A stretch of 64,000 nucleotides of DNA, taken from positions 1,752,610,916 to 1,752,674,915 of the forward strand of contig NC_056725.1 of assembly GCF_019279795.1 (NCBI RefSeq), read 5' to 3'. The stretch comes from Protopterus annectens. Its lineage: Eukaryota; Chordata; Ceratodontiformes; Protopteridae. This document shows positions 1 through 10,974 of the stretch, one piece after another. The notes under the pieces are model-generated. The model saw only the letters and a program-made list of their open reading frames with translations. It was not told the DNA's origin and searched no databases. Position 1 is the stretch's first letter. Each line of letters begins with the position of its first letter. The position numbers and the translations under genes were made by a program.

Positions 1-800
1 CTTTAATCCCACCAAATTCCAACAAGAGCTAAACTCATGTAAATGGTTCATTCTAAAACACCTCCCCTTAGATGAAGTAGTCGCATACTTTAATGACAAA
101 TTCCTAGAAATCCTTGATTCTCATGCACCTGTTTGCTCAACAAGAACTAAGGCAAAAACTGCACCATGGCTTTCCAAAGAGTCTAAACTAAAAATCACCC
201 TTAGAAACAAGGCATGGGCATTATGCCATACTACTAAAGACCCCCAAGATCACATTAAATATAGGCAAATAAGGAACAACACTAAAAAAAAAAACATTCT
301 ACAAGACAAAAAAACTACTACTACTATAATCTACAGGAAATAAATCAAAACAACCCTCAGAAGTTCTGGGAAGGTTTAAATAAACTATTACATCCTGGAC
401 AAACTTCCACCCCAATACCTGGAGCCACCATTGATAAACCTTTTTTTGGAAGTCTCTGACAGTTTTAACCATTTCTTTGCTGAGACTATTCAAGCCCTAG
501 TGAGTCAACTACCTCCCAGCTCCCCTAGCCATGAAAGTAACAACCACCAGAAACCAACTCACACTTAGATTCCAACCAGTCGCCACCTCACTCATCTGTA
601 TCTTGATTAAAAAACTAAAACCAGCTACACTCCCTGCTGAGTATCTACAAAAAGCAGCTGATGCCATTGCTTACCTCATCTTGATACTAATCAATCGAAC
701 AATAGCAGAGGCCAAAATCCCTTCTATTTGGAAATATCCTATGTAATCCCACTTCACAAAGGAGGTCGCTCTACCGAGTTATCCAATTATAGGCCAATAG
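1..800 (+). pseudogene. ORF2 linker and RT N-terminus of the L2-like LINE (decayed)
   Basis: Frame 1 from base 4 reads through a linker typical of CR1/L2 ORF2: KFQQELNSCKW, then APWLSKESK-like text near 160-190, a basic stretch, and 'QKFWEGLNKLL' near 360-390 after a frame change at the A-run around 287-297. Near 735-800 another frame gives 'VIPLHKGG' and 'NYRPIA', the conserved entry into the RT domain. The coding sequence breaks off at the SINE insertion and resumes at about 1060 with 'ILSPLAKIMEKFI', so the two halves join in sense. Several stops and shifts between 300 and 730 show decay. The AP endonuclease domain would lie left of the window. Confidence 0.7.
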
Positions 801-811
801 CACTACCCCCC

Positions 812-1048
812 CCCCCCCCGCGGTGGAGGTGCTGTGGTAGCATTGTCGCCTCACAGTAAGACGCTGTCCAGTTCAATTCTCAGCTAGAGTGTCTTCTGTG
901 TGGAGACATGCATGAATGGGTGTACCTTCATTGAAGGTTGTGCATCAGGGCTGGTAACTCGGCACGTAAAAATCAACTACCAATCATTAGCAGACCAGAG
1001 TTCTGCTGTGGCAATCCCTAACCGGGAAAAGCCGAAAGACACAAGACA
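812..1048 (+). mobile_element. tRNA-derived SINE (HE1/V-SINE-like) inserted in the LINE
   Basis: The 5' part after a C-run is tRNA-like (box A-like 'ggtgctgtggtagc', box B-like 'gttcaattctc'). The 3' part is the conserved 'tgctgtggcaatccctaacc' and 'gggaaaagccgaaag' seen in two other copies at 21428-21765 (-) and 31734-32069 (+). This copy lacks much of the middle. It is flanked by an imperfect duplication of LINE sequence: 'agcactacccc' at 799-809 before it and 'agcaatactatcccc' at 1049-1063 after it, which restores the RT reading 'RPIA/ILSPLAK'. Resemblance to HE1/V-SINEs is from memory of that family's 3' region. Confidence 0.75.
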
Positions 1049-1059
1049 AGCAATACTAT

Positions 1060-2340
1060 CCCCACTTGCAAAAATTATGGAAAAATTTATCCATAGATAA
1101 CTGATGCACCACCTAACTCAGAATAACCTCATGGCAGACTCCCAGTACAGCTTCCGACCTCACCACAGCACTACTTCAGCCCTTCTAGCCTTCTCTACCA
1201 TAAACCATAATTGCAATACAAATAACATATCACCTGCCCTCTTCTTGGATCTCTCCACGGCATTTGATATGGTGGCTCACCAGTTACTAATCCACACCCT
1301 GAAAACTTTCTGCCTAGATACTACAGCCACTCAATGGTTCCAATCTTATCTGAATGATAGACAGCAAGCTGTCCTTTGGCAATACAAACTTTCTAAACTC
1401 CTACCTAACACACTAGGTGTACCCCAGGGATCTATACTAGGGCACCTTCTATTCTCCATCTTCATTAACGACCTTTGTACTGCTATCCCTAAAGTCATCT
1501 GTGTCCAATATGCTGACAACTCCACCCTGATATGCTTGGCCACATCTCCAAATGAGCTGTGGTCAGCTACACAAACCACCTTCAACACAATAGAAAATTG
1601 GCTTTCTGGTCATCGTCTGATCCTAAATCCCAAAAAAAAAAAACGGTTGTTTTTCTCACCAATACACAGGTCTACAGCATTCACTTTTACTATTAAATCT
1701 AATGATGGCACAATAATCTCCACAGACTCCTCTAAAGAACTGTTAGGTGTTATCGTTGATAATAATCTTAAATTCGACCTACATGTTAATCAATCCATTA
1801 AGACAATCAAAAAAATAGGCTCACTTTACAGGATAAAAGCCTTCTTAACCCCTCCTGCTAGATTTGCCATAGCTCGCTCTCACCTATTTTCATCTCTTCT
1901 GTATGCATCCCTGCTACTCTGCAATCTAAACAAATCTGTCCTTAACAAACTCTCTATCTGCTACAATAATACTGCCAGATTTGCCACTGGCCTGCCAGGA
2001 CATCACTGTATCAACCTAAACCAGCTTGTGTGGCTAGAATTGCCCAGCATGATCAAGTATAACCTTATGATTACTGCCCATAAGATCCTTTACAATCCAG
2101 ACAATACTCATTCTCTTAAAAATATTATCACCTCCTATCACAATCCCGACCTCTTTGATCCTCTAATAGATTACTAGTCCAGACTATCAAAACTAATAAC
2201 TCCACCGGTGACTCTCTCTTCACAAACTCTGTAGGCAGATCCTGGAACTCTCTCCCACCCAAAATTACTTTGCTCACCTCCCTGAGTCAATTCAAGACTA
2301 GATACAAACAACATCTGACACTAAACTGGCTATGTCATTG
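1060..2340 (+). pseudogene. Reverse transcriptase and C-terminal region of the L2-like LINE
   Basis: A long open stretch (1104-2177) carries RT landmarks in order: FRPHHST, 'LFLDLSTAFDMV' (motif A with its Asp), 'GVPQGSILG' (motif B), 'QYADNS' (motif C), 'LLGVIVDNNLKFD', then a C-terminal region with 'WLELPSMIKYN' and 'TAHKIL'. After a stop at 2177 another frame continues with 'RSWNSLPPKITLLTSLSQFK' to about 2340, the usual C-terminal block. Motif C reads YADN where active enzymes have YADD, so a catalytic Asp is lost. The protein would copy the element RNA at the target nick. The length and good conservation suggest moderate age. Confidence 0.85.
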
Positions 2341-2790
2341 TAGTAAACCTGACTAACTCTCCTTGACAATGAGACAAAAACAGTAATTTTAGCCTACTTG
2401 TGACACTAATCCTGACCTATACTACATTTAACTCTAAACTTGTTTAGGTATGTAACCACTGTAAATAGTGCATCTGTAACTTACTGTATGAGTTAATAAC
2501 AGTATTTTTAGCTGACCTGTGTTACTTAATGATGACCTACTCTCAGGATTTTTTTAACCCTGGAACTTCTATAATTTGCTTGGGTATGTAACCTCTGTAA
2601 ATATTGTATCTTAAACTTATCTGCTTGCTTAGATGTGTTAACTACTGTAAATACTGTATTTTTAATCTAAACTGCTGACCTTGGAGCTTTTTCCCCCGGG
2701 CCTCCGCTGAAAATGGACATGTAATGTATCCAGTCAGACTGTCCCAGTCAACAAATGTAAAATAAAATAAAAAATAAAATAAATAAAACA

Positions 2791-3770
2791 ATCTGGACTT
2801 CTATAACTACCAAGGTGTTCTGTTAGCAGATAACTGTATTATTGCAATACAGTTGTTATTGTTCCTTTATTGCACTACAGTTCTATTTGCCCATTTATTT
2901 CACTACAGTTTTTGTGGTGTATATTTTATTACAGTAAATGCTTTACTCCTTCTTGCTTATTACACTACAGTTAGCATAATAAATCCGTAAATACCACACT
3001 CATGGTGCAACCTGGCCAGGCACCCGGCATGGGACTCAACATTACGAAGCCTCTCAGCTGGAACCGTTGGGAGAGAAGTACACCATTATGCATACCAATT
3101 TTGCAGACATTCAACTTGCATATTGGTAAAACAGAGGAAAACATACTTACATATTTGTGGGGCATTCCCAGCTCTGGCTTCTTAGACCCAGGTGTTTCCA
3201 AGGTTCCCCTCTTTCTCCTCTTCAGGTCATTATAATGGTGATGACACTGCTCACCTGTGTGGGAGATACCAGTAACACTGGTGGGTTCCTTGGCCAACCA
3301 TTCCCAGGCTTCTGCCTTACACTATGAGCCCTGGAAACTTCCCTGCAGCAGACTGGGTTCATGATTTTTTACCAGAAGCTCAACAAAGACTCTCTACTCC
3401 TGAACACCTCATCTCTGCACCCAAAAGTGCACACCTTCACCAGCACCACCTGCATATCACCAGCTGATCAGACTCCAAAGACCGTTACAAAATTCCCACC
3501 TATTGCACCTAATAGAGGCTGGCTGTTTTGTTGCCCTTACACATCATTGAGTAACATTCAAAAAAGCTCTGCATTGATTAGCATCGCTCAGGCCAGCTAA
3601 GCAGAGCTACGCAGTGTGAAAACTCACACAACCAAGGTTTTAGCTAAGCTTAGCACCGTGCAAACAAAAGTAGCCATTAGCATGTTTAAGCAGTGTTCAG
3701 CACAGCAGTGCCATATTTCACAAATTTGCTTTTAAAATTAAACATATATAATAAATTAAATTATAGACAT
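2791..3770. other. No recognisable gene; AT-rich spacer
   Basis: Open frames of 77-108 codons on both strands around 2971-3600 overlap one another, match no family I know and look like chance frames. The block 2830-2975 repeats short 'cactacagtt' phrases, a weak local repeat. Confidence 0.5.
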
Positions 3771-3783
3771 CTTATCACTGCTA

Positions 3784-3855
3784 CGGACTCAAACCCAAGA
3801 CCTATTAAACATTAGGCTGTATCTCATATCTCTACCCATTTAGCTACTTGGATAT
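3784..3855 (-). repeat. tRNA-like SINE head (diverged)
   Basis: Read on the minus strand, 3846 to 3830 gives 'tagctaaatgggtagag', a good box A, and 3796 to 3786 gives 'ggtttgagtcc', a good box B, at normal spacing. Between them 'gcctaatg' and 'aatagg' resemble the anticodon arm of the similar head at 60296-60362. The stems are too poor for a real tRNA gene and no CCA or terminator follows. It is best read as the 5' head of a tRNA-derived SINE. Confidence 0.5.
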
Positions 3856-3959
3856 TATGAAAACTAGTATACCTTCACATATAAAACTGGGTTACCTGTT
3901 AGCTCTGTTAAGCATCTCTGTGTGCTGCACAAACATGCTTAAATAGACACAGACATAAA

Positions 3960-4230
3960 TAATTAATTACAGTCAATACCTATTTTTAGATGTCAAGCAA
4001 CTGTCACCTATGCATGTATGAGCACCCCTCAGCTCTGTGGCACTCTGCACAGCACCATGCAGACAGCAATTAAAAAAAACAGAAAAAAACAGAAATATTT
4101 ACAATAAGAAAAATACATCATCATGATAATTAATGACATCTGGTTTCTATTTTTAGATGTCTGGCAGGTGTGAGCTGTCTATATGTGAGAACAGTTTGGC
4201 ATTGCTGTGCGTCATGCCATGCTGCACAAA
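3960..4230. repeat. Diverged direct duplication, about 170-bp period
   Basis: The phrase 'ctatttttagatgtc' occurs at about 3981 and 4148. Each is followed by a similar text containing 'gagctgt'/'agctctg', 'ggcactctgc'/'ggcattgctgtgcgtc' and a 'cagaaaaa' A-rich end. The two units are clearly related but well diverged. No coding capacity was seen. Confidence 0.45.
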
Positions 4231-6700
4231 CATACAAAAAACAGAAAAAATTTAAAATAAAATATTATACATTTGACCCAATTTACAGTATTTCGACAGT
4301 AGTGGGGAGCAGTACAGGGAGCCTCAGCCTGTATGCATCCACAACCACTGGTAGCCTCTACACTTCTCTCTACACCGATTTAATATCCCTGTACCTATGC
4401 TCTCCCTCAGCAACTCATTATCAATATGCATGGCACACTGCCAAGGGAGGCCATGGTCATGTACACTGATACATTCCATGTAGGCTCTACATGGTGCCTA
4501 CCCAGATGGATTAATCTGCCACAACTTTTAAACAGGACAGAAATGCTAAAAGATTAAGCATTTCTTCTTCTGATCCCAAAAGATCAACACCAGACAAAGG
4601 AGACACCAGGATTTTGGCATCTGTAACATTAGCCAATCTCTTCAGAGGTGATTGGACATAAATGGAATTACAAAATAATACTGAAAGATATGGAAGTAGG
4701 TCCACTCTAATTACAGCACTATGGTGTTATTTTTCTAATGTTCTTTAAAGCAGCTTATATAATTTATTACATTTTTGCTATTTGAGTAATACCTAATTGT
4801 TTTTTGCTTCACTGAAAGAACCCTTCTAGGCAATGTTTAGGTGAGGGGACTTCGGAAACATTAGTCACTCCATTACCTTGGGAGTCACTCACTCCAATGT
4901 ACATAGTTGTCCAGTAATGGACTACAGGTTTAGGTTTGGTGGTTATACTTATTGCCTTGTCCACTTTTTGTTCTTCTGTTGATAATAATTGTCAACAGTT
5001 TGTCACTTATTGTTTTTTGTCTCAATACCTTTAACTGGAGATCACCTTTGTTGCATATTTTATTAGATGCAGGCCTCTTAGTCCATTTTATTAGATGCAG
5101 GCCTCTTAGTCCATGTCACAAAAAGGCATATTAGACTCTAGGACAAAAGCAGGAACAGTTCATTTACTTTTTTCCAGTAGTTTATTAAGTAATTAAAACA
5201 GCTGCAAAATACTGTGTTAGAAACATCTTCAGTTTAACAGACAATACAAAACATCAAGAAATACACAACAGTAATATGATATACACCCAAAACTAGTAGA
5301 TACTAGGTATATCTCATCTACTGACCATAACTGATAACTACTTACAAAAGTGTAAAAAAAGTGCAAAGGTGTTATACAAATATGTAGATATTAGATTGTG
5401 GTTAGGTAACTATAAATGAACTATTTGGTAATCTTAATCCTTATTTAAATAACTAACAACAGAGTATGTGCAAACAAACAGTATAAGGGATGTTCTAAAA
5501 TTTACAGAGCTTTATAACAGAATATCTTGCTATACATTCAGAGACTTTAAGCCTAAGACAAGAGAAGACCATAAGGGTGCTACATTCCTTCTCATGGAAA
5601 ACTAGCAGATTCATTAATATAGTCAACAGTCCCAGAGAATAACATGGCAAGATTGCTATGTTGAATAATTCAAGACTTAAGCTTCTCTACAGACAGACGT
5701 TTGGGATGTTTCCACTCAGAAGTAATGTAGGCTTGCACCACAGCAGCCAGTTGCATAAACCATCTAGTCAGAGAGGATAAGAAGGAACTATGGATTTTGG
5801 GTAATGTAACCCACACAAAGAAACAAATCTGAGGACCATTTATCTGCTTCTGCCCTAGCTGCTTCCTTAAACCAAATATTGGACACCTGCATGCATTTCC
5901 ACATCTTAGGAAGCACATTGAATGTGAGATCCACAAGTCAGACATGCTCCAGTGCTGTTTGTTCCATCTGACAATTCAGAACCAGGAATCCAATAGCCAT
6001 AAACTATCTTCAATCTTTTCTTAAACATGTGGTGCATACTTTTGGCTCCTAATCTCTTGCAGAAAATATGAAACACTTATAGTTGCACAAAACCATACAT
6101 TCGAAACCTAGATACCTACAGAGGAAATAGAATCCTTAAACTGTGTAATAAGCAAATAATAATGGTGGGAAGCATGAACTGTACTAGTTGAGGACAGGAG
6201 ATAGCCATTAAGAGGAGAAGAGGACCGATGTGTATGTGTAAAGAAAGGAAACCTAGAAACTTACTTGCTGACATTTACAAAAATTCTTATGCAGGAGATT
6301 CCAGGAGTCATGTAAACCCTCAAAACTATGTATTATTCTCTCACCATCTACTATAATGGTTAAGTTATATAATTGTTTCATACCACTATCTTCCAGTTCT
6401 CATTGACTATGGGGTGCCTGTTCTTCATAAAATGAGGGCTACCCCACAAAGGTACTGCTGACCCCTGTATTGCAGACCAACTTATAAGTTTGGATAGTAC
6501 TTTAATTGTCGTATGATAATTGCATGATGTATGACAATTCCTCAAGTATTTTTGTAAATGTTTGGAGTACCATCTGAGACCCCATGATGAGAAAGTATGT
6601 AGGGGTCTGAATGGAGAGATGAAAAGTCAGCAAGCAAAGGAAAGTAGTAGTACTGAAACTGAATTCATCCTCAAGTCTTGGTGAGTACCTTCACAAGGTG
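4231..6700. other. No recognisable gene; one exact short duplication
   Basis: AT-rich single-copy-looking DNA with only chance frames (60-99 codons, no family motifs). The single clear structure is an exact tandem duplication of a 28-bp unit at 5057-5084 and 5085-5112. Confidence 0.5.
5057..5112. repeat. Exact 28-bp tandem duplication
   Basis: Two identical adjacent units beginning 'attttattagatgcaggcct'. Perfect identity implies a recent local slippage or duplication event. Confidence 0.9.
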
Positions 6701-6999
6701 GACCCTGTTTTTCACAAAATCTCACCAAGGCAACACTGATATATAGACTGTATTTCTATAGCATATATCATGGACAAAAGTAGGTCAAAAGCTAAAAAAG
6801 ACAGCTGGGTGCACAAGACCCAGGATAAAAAAGTGCCCATTCCTGGTAGGTGCACTGGTGCCAGGAATGGAAAAAATGACAGCATAGAATCCTCAAAATA
6901 TGTAAACATTCCTACAATGGGGCCAGGCCAGGCCAGGCCTAGGGGAAGGATGGCCCACCTGTTGTAGAAGGAAGTAGCAGTCCACAGAAATCACAAATA

Positions 7000-8330
7000 T
7001 TGCTTGGCCAAAGAATTGAGGATAAGAAAGAAATTATGTATTGTTACTATTATGCAAAAAGCCCAGAATTTCCAGACATACAATATACAAAAAGATTAAG
7101 AGATAAGTTAGAGGAAAGAAAAATACTTCCGCAAGAAAAACTGTCAGAAACTTCAAATAAAACTTTGGAGTCATTAATACAACTGATTTTTGAAAAACAG
7201 TATATATATCAAGAAACTTTGATCTATTTGGAAAAAGAACCATCTGAAGAAGTACTAAACTGTAAAGAACAAAACCTAGATATTTTTGAAAAGCATAAAA
7301 AAGAAATATGGACGTTCGAAAGAAAGAGAGATTTGATATGGTGTAATATTTATGCAAAGGCAAAAGCCAAATTAATCAACATAAAGAAGGCAGCCCGAAA
7401 GATATTCAAAGAGAAATGCAAGAAAAGGCATCCATATATGGAAAATAAATAAAATAATATAACAAACAGGAATGTAGAAAAGAAGATTAGTAAAGTAGAA
7501 GTTAAAAAAAATTGAAGTTGAAGTTATGGAATGCCTGCAAAGTGAAGGATTTGATGTTGAAAGTTTAACACAGGTTGCATCACAGCAAGATGGAACGAGT
7601 CCCCAAAGTAAGGAGAAACAGGAAAATCAGGTGACATCTCAAGAAGAAACATGGACATGAAAAGAAAGAGATTTTAATATGGTGTAATATCTACAGTATG
7701 TAAAGGAGAAAGCAAAACTAATCAATACAAAAAGAACAACAAAGATATTTGAAGAGAAATACAAGCAAAGGAATCCAGACATGGAAAACTTTCTAATACA
7801 AAACATAAGAAGAAAAAGGGGAAAAGTAGAAAAGGAGATCAGTAATGGAGAAGTTAAAGAAATAGAAACTGAAGTCATGAAGTACCTCCAAAGTGAAGGA
7901 TTCAGTGTAGAAAATCTAATTCAGAAAGCACCACAACAGGACAGAGCAATAGAACTCCAAAATAAGGAGAAAACAGTGGTAAAGGAAGCAATTGGTCAGG
8001 TGCCATATGAAGATATTTTGGAGTCTTTTACAGAAAGCAGTACAAACATCCACTTGAAGCTGGACAGCAAGGGAAGGAACAGAAAACTGTGGAAACTCTG
8101 ACACAGTTAATGTTGAGGAGTGATAGGTCAGTGAATTCTCATATGACAGTGCAATTAATGGCACAGGATGAAATTGAAGAGAATGTGTCACAGGAAGATG
8201 CAATAGAATGTTCTATAGAATGCCCACAGGGAATGGAAAACAAAAAATGTGCCCTTAGTCTAGTAGAAACCAAGCTAAGAGAAGAGTTGCTTGACTTCAT
8301 ATAGACATATTAAGATCAATAAAAGAAATA
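7000..8330 (+). pseudogene. N-terminal region of the R2/R4-type LINE, with internal tandem duplication
   Basis: Open frames at 7000-7452, 7781-8101 and 8089-8304 encode a highly charged, probably helical protein with no zinc finger that I can see. The text 'IWCNIYAKAKAKLINIKK', then 'KIFKEKCKKRHPYMEN', recurs as 'KEKAKLINTKRTTKIFEEKY', then 'QRNPDMEN'. It is followed in both units by 'EVMECLQSEGFDVE' or 'EVMKYLQSEGFSVE'. The nucleotide phrase 'atatggtgtaatat' lies at 7336 and 7677, giving a 341-bp offset. The first unit keeps the longer frame; parts of both carry stops. The function of this domain is unknown to me. Confidence 0.5.
7300..7990 (+). repeat. Direct tandem duplication, unit about 341 bp
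   Basis: Units about 7300-7640 and 7641-7985 align over most of their length (for example 'agatatttgaagagaaata' against 'agatattcaaagagaaatg'). They lie within the N-terminal region of the LINE, so the duplication is intragenic. Confidence 0.7.
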
Positions 8331-8693
8331 GACTGCAGAAGGTCAATAAAACCCAAAATGTCAGAAGTTTGATAAAACAAATGAACACAGTAATTAAGAC
8401 TGTCCATTGAGATTCATGCGATATAGCAGAAGTAAACAGGATATATTACTTTGCAGCTAAATTAATAACTGATAAAGTTCTACCACAAGAACATAGGGTA
8501 GTGAAGGAGAGAAAGGTGAGAAATTGAATACCATCATGGAAGTATTGAATAGAGAAAACTATAAAGCAACTAAGACAAGAAATGTCACTACTGGAAGAGT
8601 ATAAAAGAGAGAATAGATCAAGAAAAATACTCAGAATGATAGATGTGATAAAAGCAATGCACAGTATTAGAACAGATCAGGCTCTGTCAGGCA

Positions 8694-9733
8694 CTATCGC
8701 AAATAAAAACTAAAAATCTCAGCACAGGAGGAAAAACTTAGAAGATACGTAGAGAAAAATAATGGAAAAGTACAAAAGAAGCAATTTATTGATGACCCAA
8801 AAACGTTTTGTAGAGAATTGGGAAATAAGGGTAAAAGGAATTGAAAGCCCACCAAAAAAAAAAGAACTAGATACATTTTGGAGAAGTATCTATGAAGATC
8901 CTGTGGAACATAACAAAGATGCTAATTGGATAGAAGAAGTAAAAGAAAGAATAAGAAGTTTAAAGGTACAGCATGTGAAATGGGATGGAGTAAGAAACAG
9001 ATATACTATCAAATGTTTGAAACAAAGTTATGAAAAGCCTCTAATTGGAAAGCCCCAGGCCCAGATGCAGTATCTAACTTCTGGTTAAAAGTATTAACAT
9101 CTTTGCATGAAGATTTAGCCATGAGTAAGAATTATTTATATGCGCACCATGAACAGACACCAACTCGGCTAATAACAGGAAAAACAATGCTCCTACTTAA
9201 GAGTGAACCTGTAAACTACCCTAGGAATTATAGATTAAAAACTTGCCTTCCAATGACGTATAAACTATACACAGGAATTGATGCCAACAGAGTTTATAGT
9301 CATTTAGAAGAAAACTCAATTATGGCAGCAGAGCAAAAGGGCAATAAAAGAAAGTCATATGGAACAAAGGATCATTTGTCGTTAAATAAAGTCATAGTGG
9401 AGAACTGTACAAAGGGGAAGAATCTAAGTATGGCATGCATTGACTACAAAAAAACATTTGATAGGATAGTATCCCACATTCATGGATAAAAGAGTGCTTA
9501 AAATGTATGAGATACATCCTACACTGATCAACTACATTACAGTGACCATGAAACAGTGGCAGACCACTCTGCAATTAAACCATGATAAAACACAAATTAT
9601 TATGCTAGGGATAAAAATTAATTGGGGGGTTTTCCAAGGTGACTCTCTGTCACTGCTGCTATTCTCAAAAGGCAAAAATACACAGGAACAGGTGAAAGGT
9701 GCAGTACAAGAAAACTGCATTAGCTTAAAGTAA
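8694..9733 (+). pseudogene. Reverse transcriptase core of the R2/R4-type LINE
   Basis: The linker 'PPKKKELDTFWRSIYEDPVE', then 'HNKDANWIEE', leads through 'KVLTSLHEDLA' to the RT. Recognisable blocks are 'TGKTMLLLKS', 'PRNYRLKTCLPMTYKLYTGI', 'LEENSIMAAEQKG', 'KSYGTKDHLSLNKVIVENC' and 'LSMACIDYKKTFDRI' (motif A, catalytic Asp). After a frame change near 9475 come 'KMYEIHPTLINYITVTMKQW', 'TTLQLNHDKTQI' and 'GVFQGDSLS' (motif B). Motif C (the second catalytic Asp pair) is absent because the copy is truncated. Frameshifts lie at about 9090 and 9480. Certain as an RT, less certain as to clade. Confidence 0.8.
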
Positions 9734-9805
9734 AAAGAAGTACCGAACCAACACGGCTGGGCAAAAACCTCTATTTATTAAACAAAATAGAAAGTAATAG
9801 AAAGT

Positions 9806-9840
9806 GAGCACTTTTGCGATAACACTATTGCATTTTCAGA
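9806..9840 (-). ncRNA. Degenerate hammerhead-like motif at a PLE 3' end
   Basis: On the minus strand the text is 'ctgaaaa', stem 'tgcaata', loop 'gtgt', stem 'tatcgca', then 'aaagtgctc'. This parallels the better motif at 41631-41713 ('ctgatga', stem, 'gaaagcac'). The core is altered ('ctgaaaa' for CUGAUGA, 'aaag' for GAAA), so activity is unlikely. The position relative to the GIY-YIG coding region matches the + strand copy. Confidence 0.35.
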
Positions 9841-10191
9841 CTAATAAACAAATAGAAAGACATGAGTTAAAAAGAAAACAAAACCAATCAGCTATCATAT
9901 GCAAATCTGATGAAATAATTAAAAGGTACACACACACAAACAATGCAACAATTGTTATAAATACAAGGGAAACAATACAAATAAAATCTAAGTTTAAAAA
10001 CAACATTAATGTTTAAGCGGGCAAGCTTTCAAGAAAGGTTTAAGGCTAGAAACACCATTTGAACCAGGCAGTTTCTCTGCATTCTAGAGCAAGATCTATT
10101 TCTGCTCAACCCTTTCTGTTTTATTAGATGTATCGCCCCCTCTAATACTAACATCCAAAACCTGGAGTACAAAGAACTAAAAAGTGTGTTC

Positions 10192-10688
10192 TTAGCCATG
10201 CAAACCAATGTGCTGTGCTAAGACATTTGTGTCTTTCTGATTCCTAATGTCCCTATAGTGTTCGAGAATCGTGTCCTTCAGTGGTCTGTTAGTTTTGCCT
10301 ATGTAGAAGGCATGATAGACCTGGCAACTTGCAAAATAAACAATATTTGGAGTTCTGCAGTCAGCATAAAAATCAAGTTTGATTTTGAAGTTAACGTGAG
10401 GATGTATGTGAGTTAAGCCCATAAGTATATACTTACAGGCTGAACATGATCTACAGGGAAAGGTCCCATGCCTGGTAGACTGAGGCCCTTTGATATAGAG
10501 TTGTGATTTATAGCAAAAACATTTCTTCAAGGACTTATTATTTTTAAAAGCAAAATGTGGTGTGCTGTCTATAGTCCCTTTCGATTCATCTATTGTGTGT
10601 AGGATATTCCAATTCTGTTCAATAACCTCACAATATTTATTGATGTCAGTAGAGTAAGGTAGAGAGACTCTAAAATTATCTCTTACAA
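10192..10688 (-). pseudogene. GIY-YIG endonuclease domain of the Penelope-like element
   Basis: The frame 10530-10192 contains a cysteine-rich segment 'GTFPCRSCSACKYI' (zinc-binding style of Neptune-type PLEs), then 'NIVYFASC', 'FYIGKTNRPLKD' and 'ILEHYRDIRN', the PLE version of the GIY-YIG core with the conserved Arg and the His-rich continuation. Upstream on the same strand (about 10680-10535) 'RVSLPYSTDINKYCEVIEQN' and 'WNILHT' are the usual PLE connector between RT and endonuclease. In PLEs this nuclease nicks the target for priming. The C-terminus after 'AQHIGLHG' is cut by a stop, so the domain is incomplete. Confidence 0.85.
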
Positions 10689-10965
10689 TTACAGTTGATT
10701 GTGGAGCATCAGGTGGAGTGTAGTTGCCAAAATGGGCTCTTCATTTCCCTTCCCTTCTCTTTCTTCCCATGCAGCATTAATTTGAGAATCAATCTCTCCC
10801 TCTTTGTAGCCTCTATCTAAAATGTCACGCTTGAGAGAGTCAAGTGCTAAACCCAACTGAATGTTATCATTGTGCAATCTCATTACTCTATAAATCTGCC
10901 CTTTTAGAACATTCCGGGTGACATGCTTGGGATACATGCTATTTTTGTGCAGGAAGTTGTTTTAC
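10689..10965 (-). pseudogene. Post-RT linker of the Penelope-like element
   Basis: Minus-strand frame 'NFLHKNSMYPKHVTRNVLKG' followed by 'QIYRVMRLHND', then 'SLKRDILDRGYKEGEID', matches the PLE region just after the RT (in relatives, 'S.HP...P.GQ..R..R', then 'F..RGY'). It runs without a frame break into the connector of the endonuclease segment. At about 10965 the minus-strand coding stops and within roughly 10-15 bases RT coding starts on the plus strand. Confidence 0.75.
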
Positions 10966-10974
10966 AAATGAGAA

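Larger units (their letters stand above)
1..2790 (+). mobile_element. L2-like non-LTR retrotransposon, 5' end outside window, interrupted by a SINE
   Basis: The element enters from the left edge already inside ORF2. The order is endonuclease-RT linker (about 1-420), start of the RT domain (about 730-800), a SINE insertion (about 812-1048), the rest of RT (1060-2177), a C-terminal region and a 3' UTR. The 3' end has a pyrimidine-rich stretch then 'cgctgaaaatgg', followed by a tail of (AAATA)-like repeats at 2758-2790. A second copy with the same C-terminal protein and the same 3' signature lies at 44560-45520. The WLELPS block and the tail suggest the L2 branch of the CR1/L2 group, but other CR1-group clades are possible. 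Stops, frameshifts and the SINE show it is dead. Confidence 0.8.
6985..9733 (+). mobile_element. R2/R4-type non-LTR retrotransposon, 3'-truncated
   Basis: A run of lysine/glutamate-rich open frames (about 7000-8300) is followed by a linker (8762-9088) and an RT core (9090-9700) whose style differs from the CR1, L2 and L1 elements elsewhere in the window. The RT text ('SYGTKDHLSLNK', 'LSMACIDYKKTFD', 'GVFQGDSLS') is typical of LINEs grouped with R4/Dong/NeSL, which usually carry a restriction-like endonuclease after the RT. That C-terminal part is missing because the element stops at about 9733, where a minus-strand PLE 3' end begins. The clade call is from remembered consensus text. Confidence 0.6.
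9734..10970 (-). mobile_element. Penelope-like element, 3' half (linker, GIY-YIG endonuclease, 3' UTR)
   Basis: Reading leftward from about 10965, this segment encodes the post-RT linker, the region before the endonuclease, the GIY-YIG endonuclease and then a 3' UTR ending near 9734. The 3' UTR carries a hammerhead-like hairpin at 9806-9840. Parts of the same type of element lie immediately to the right, but on the opposite strand and in rearranged order. Confidence 0.8.
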
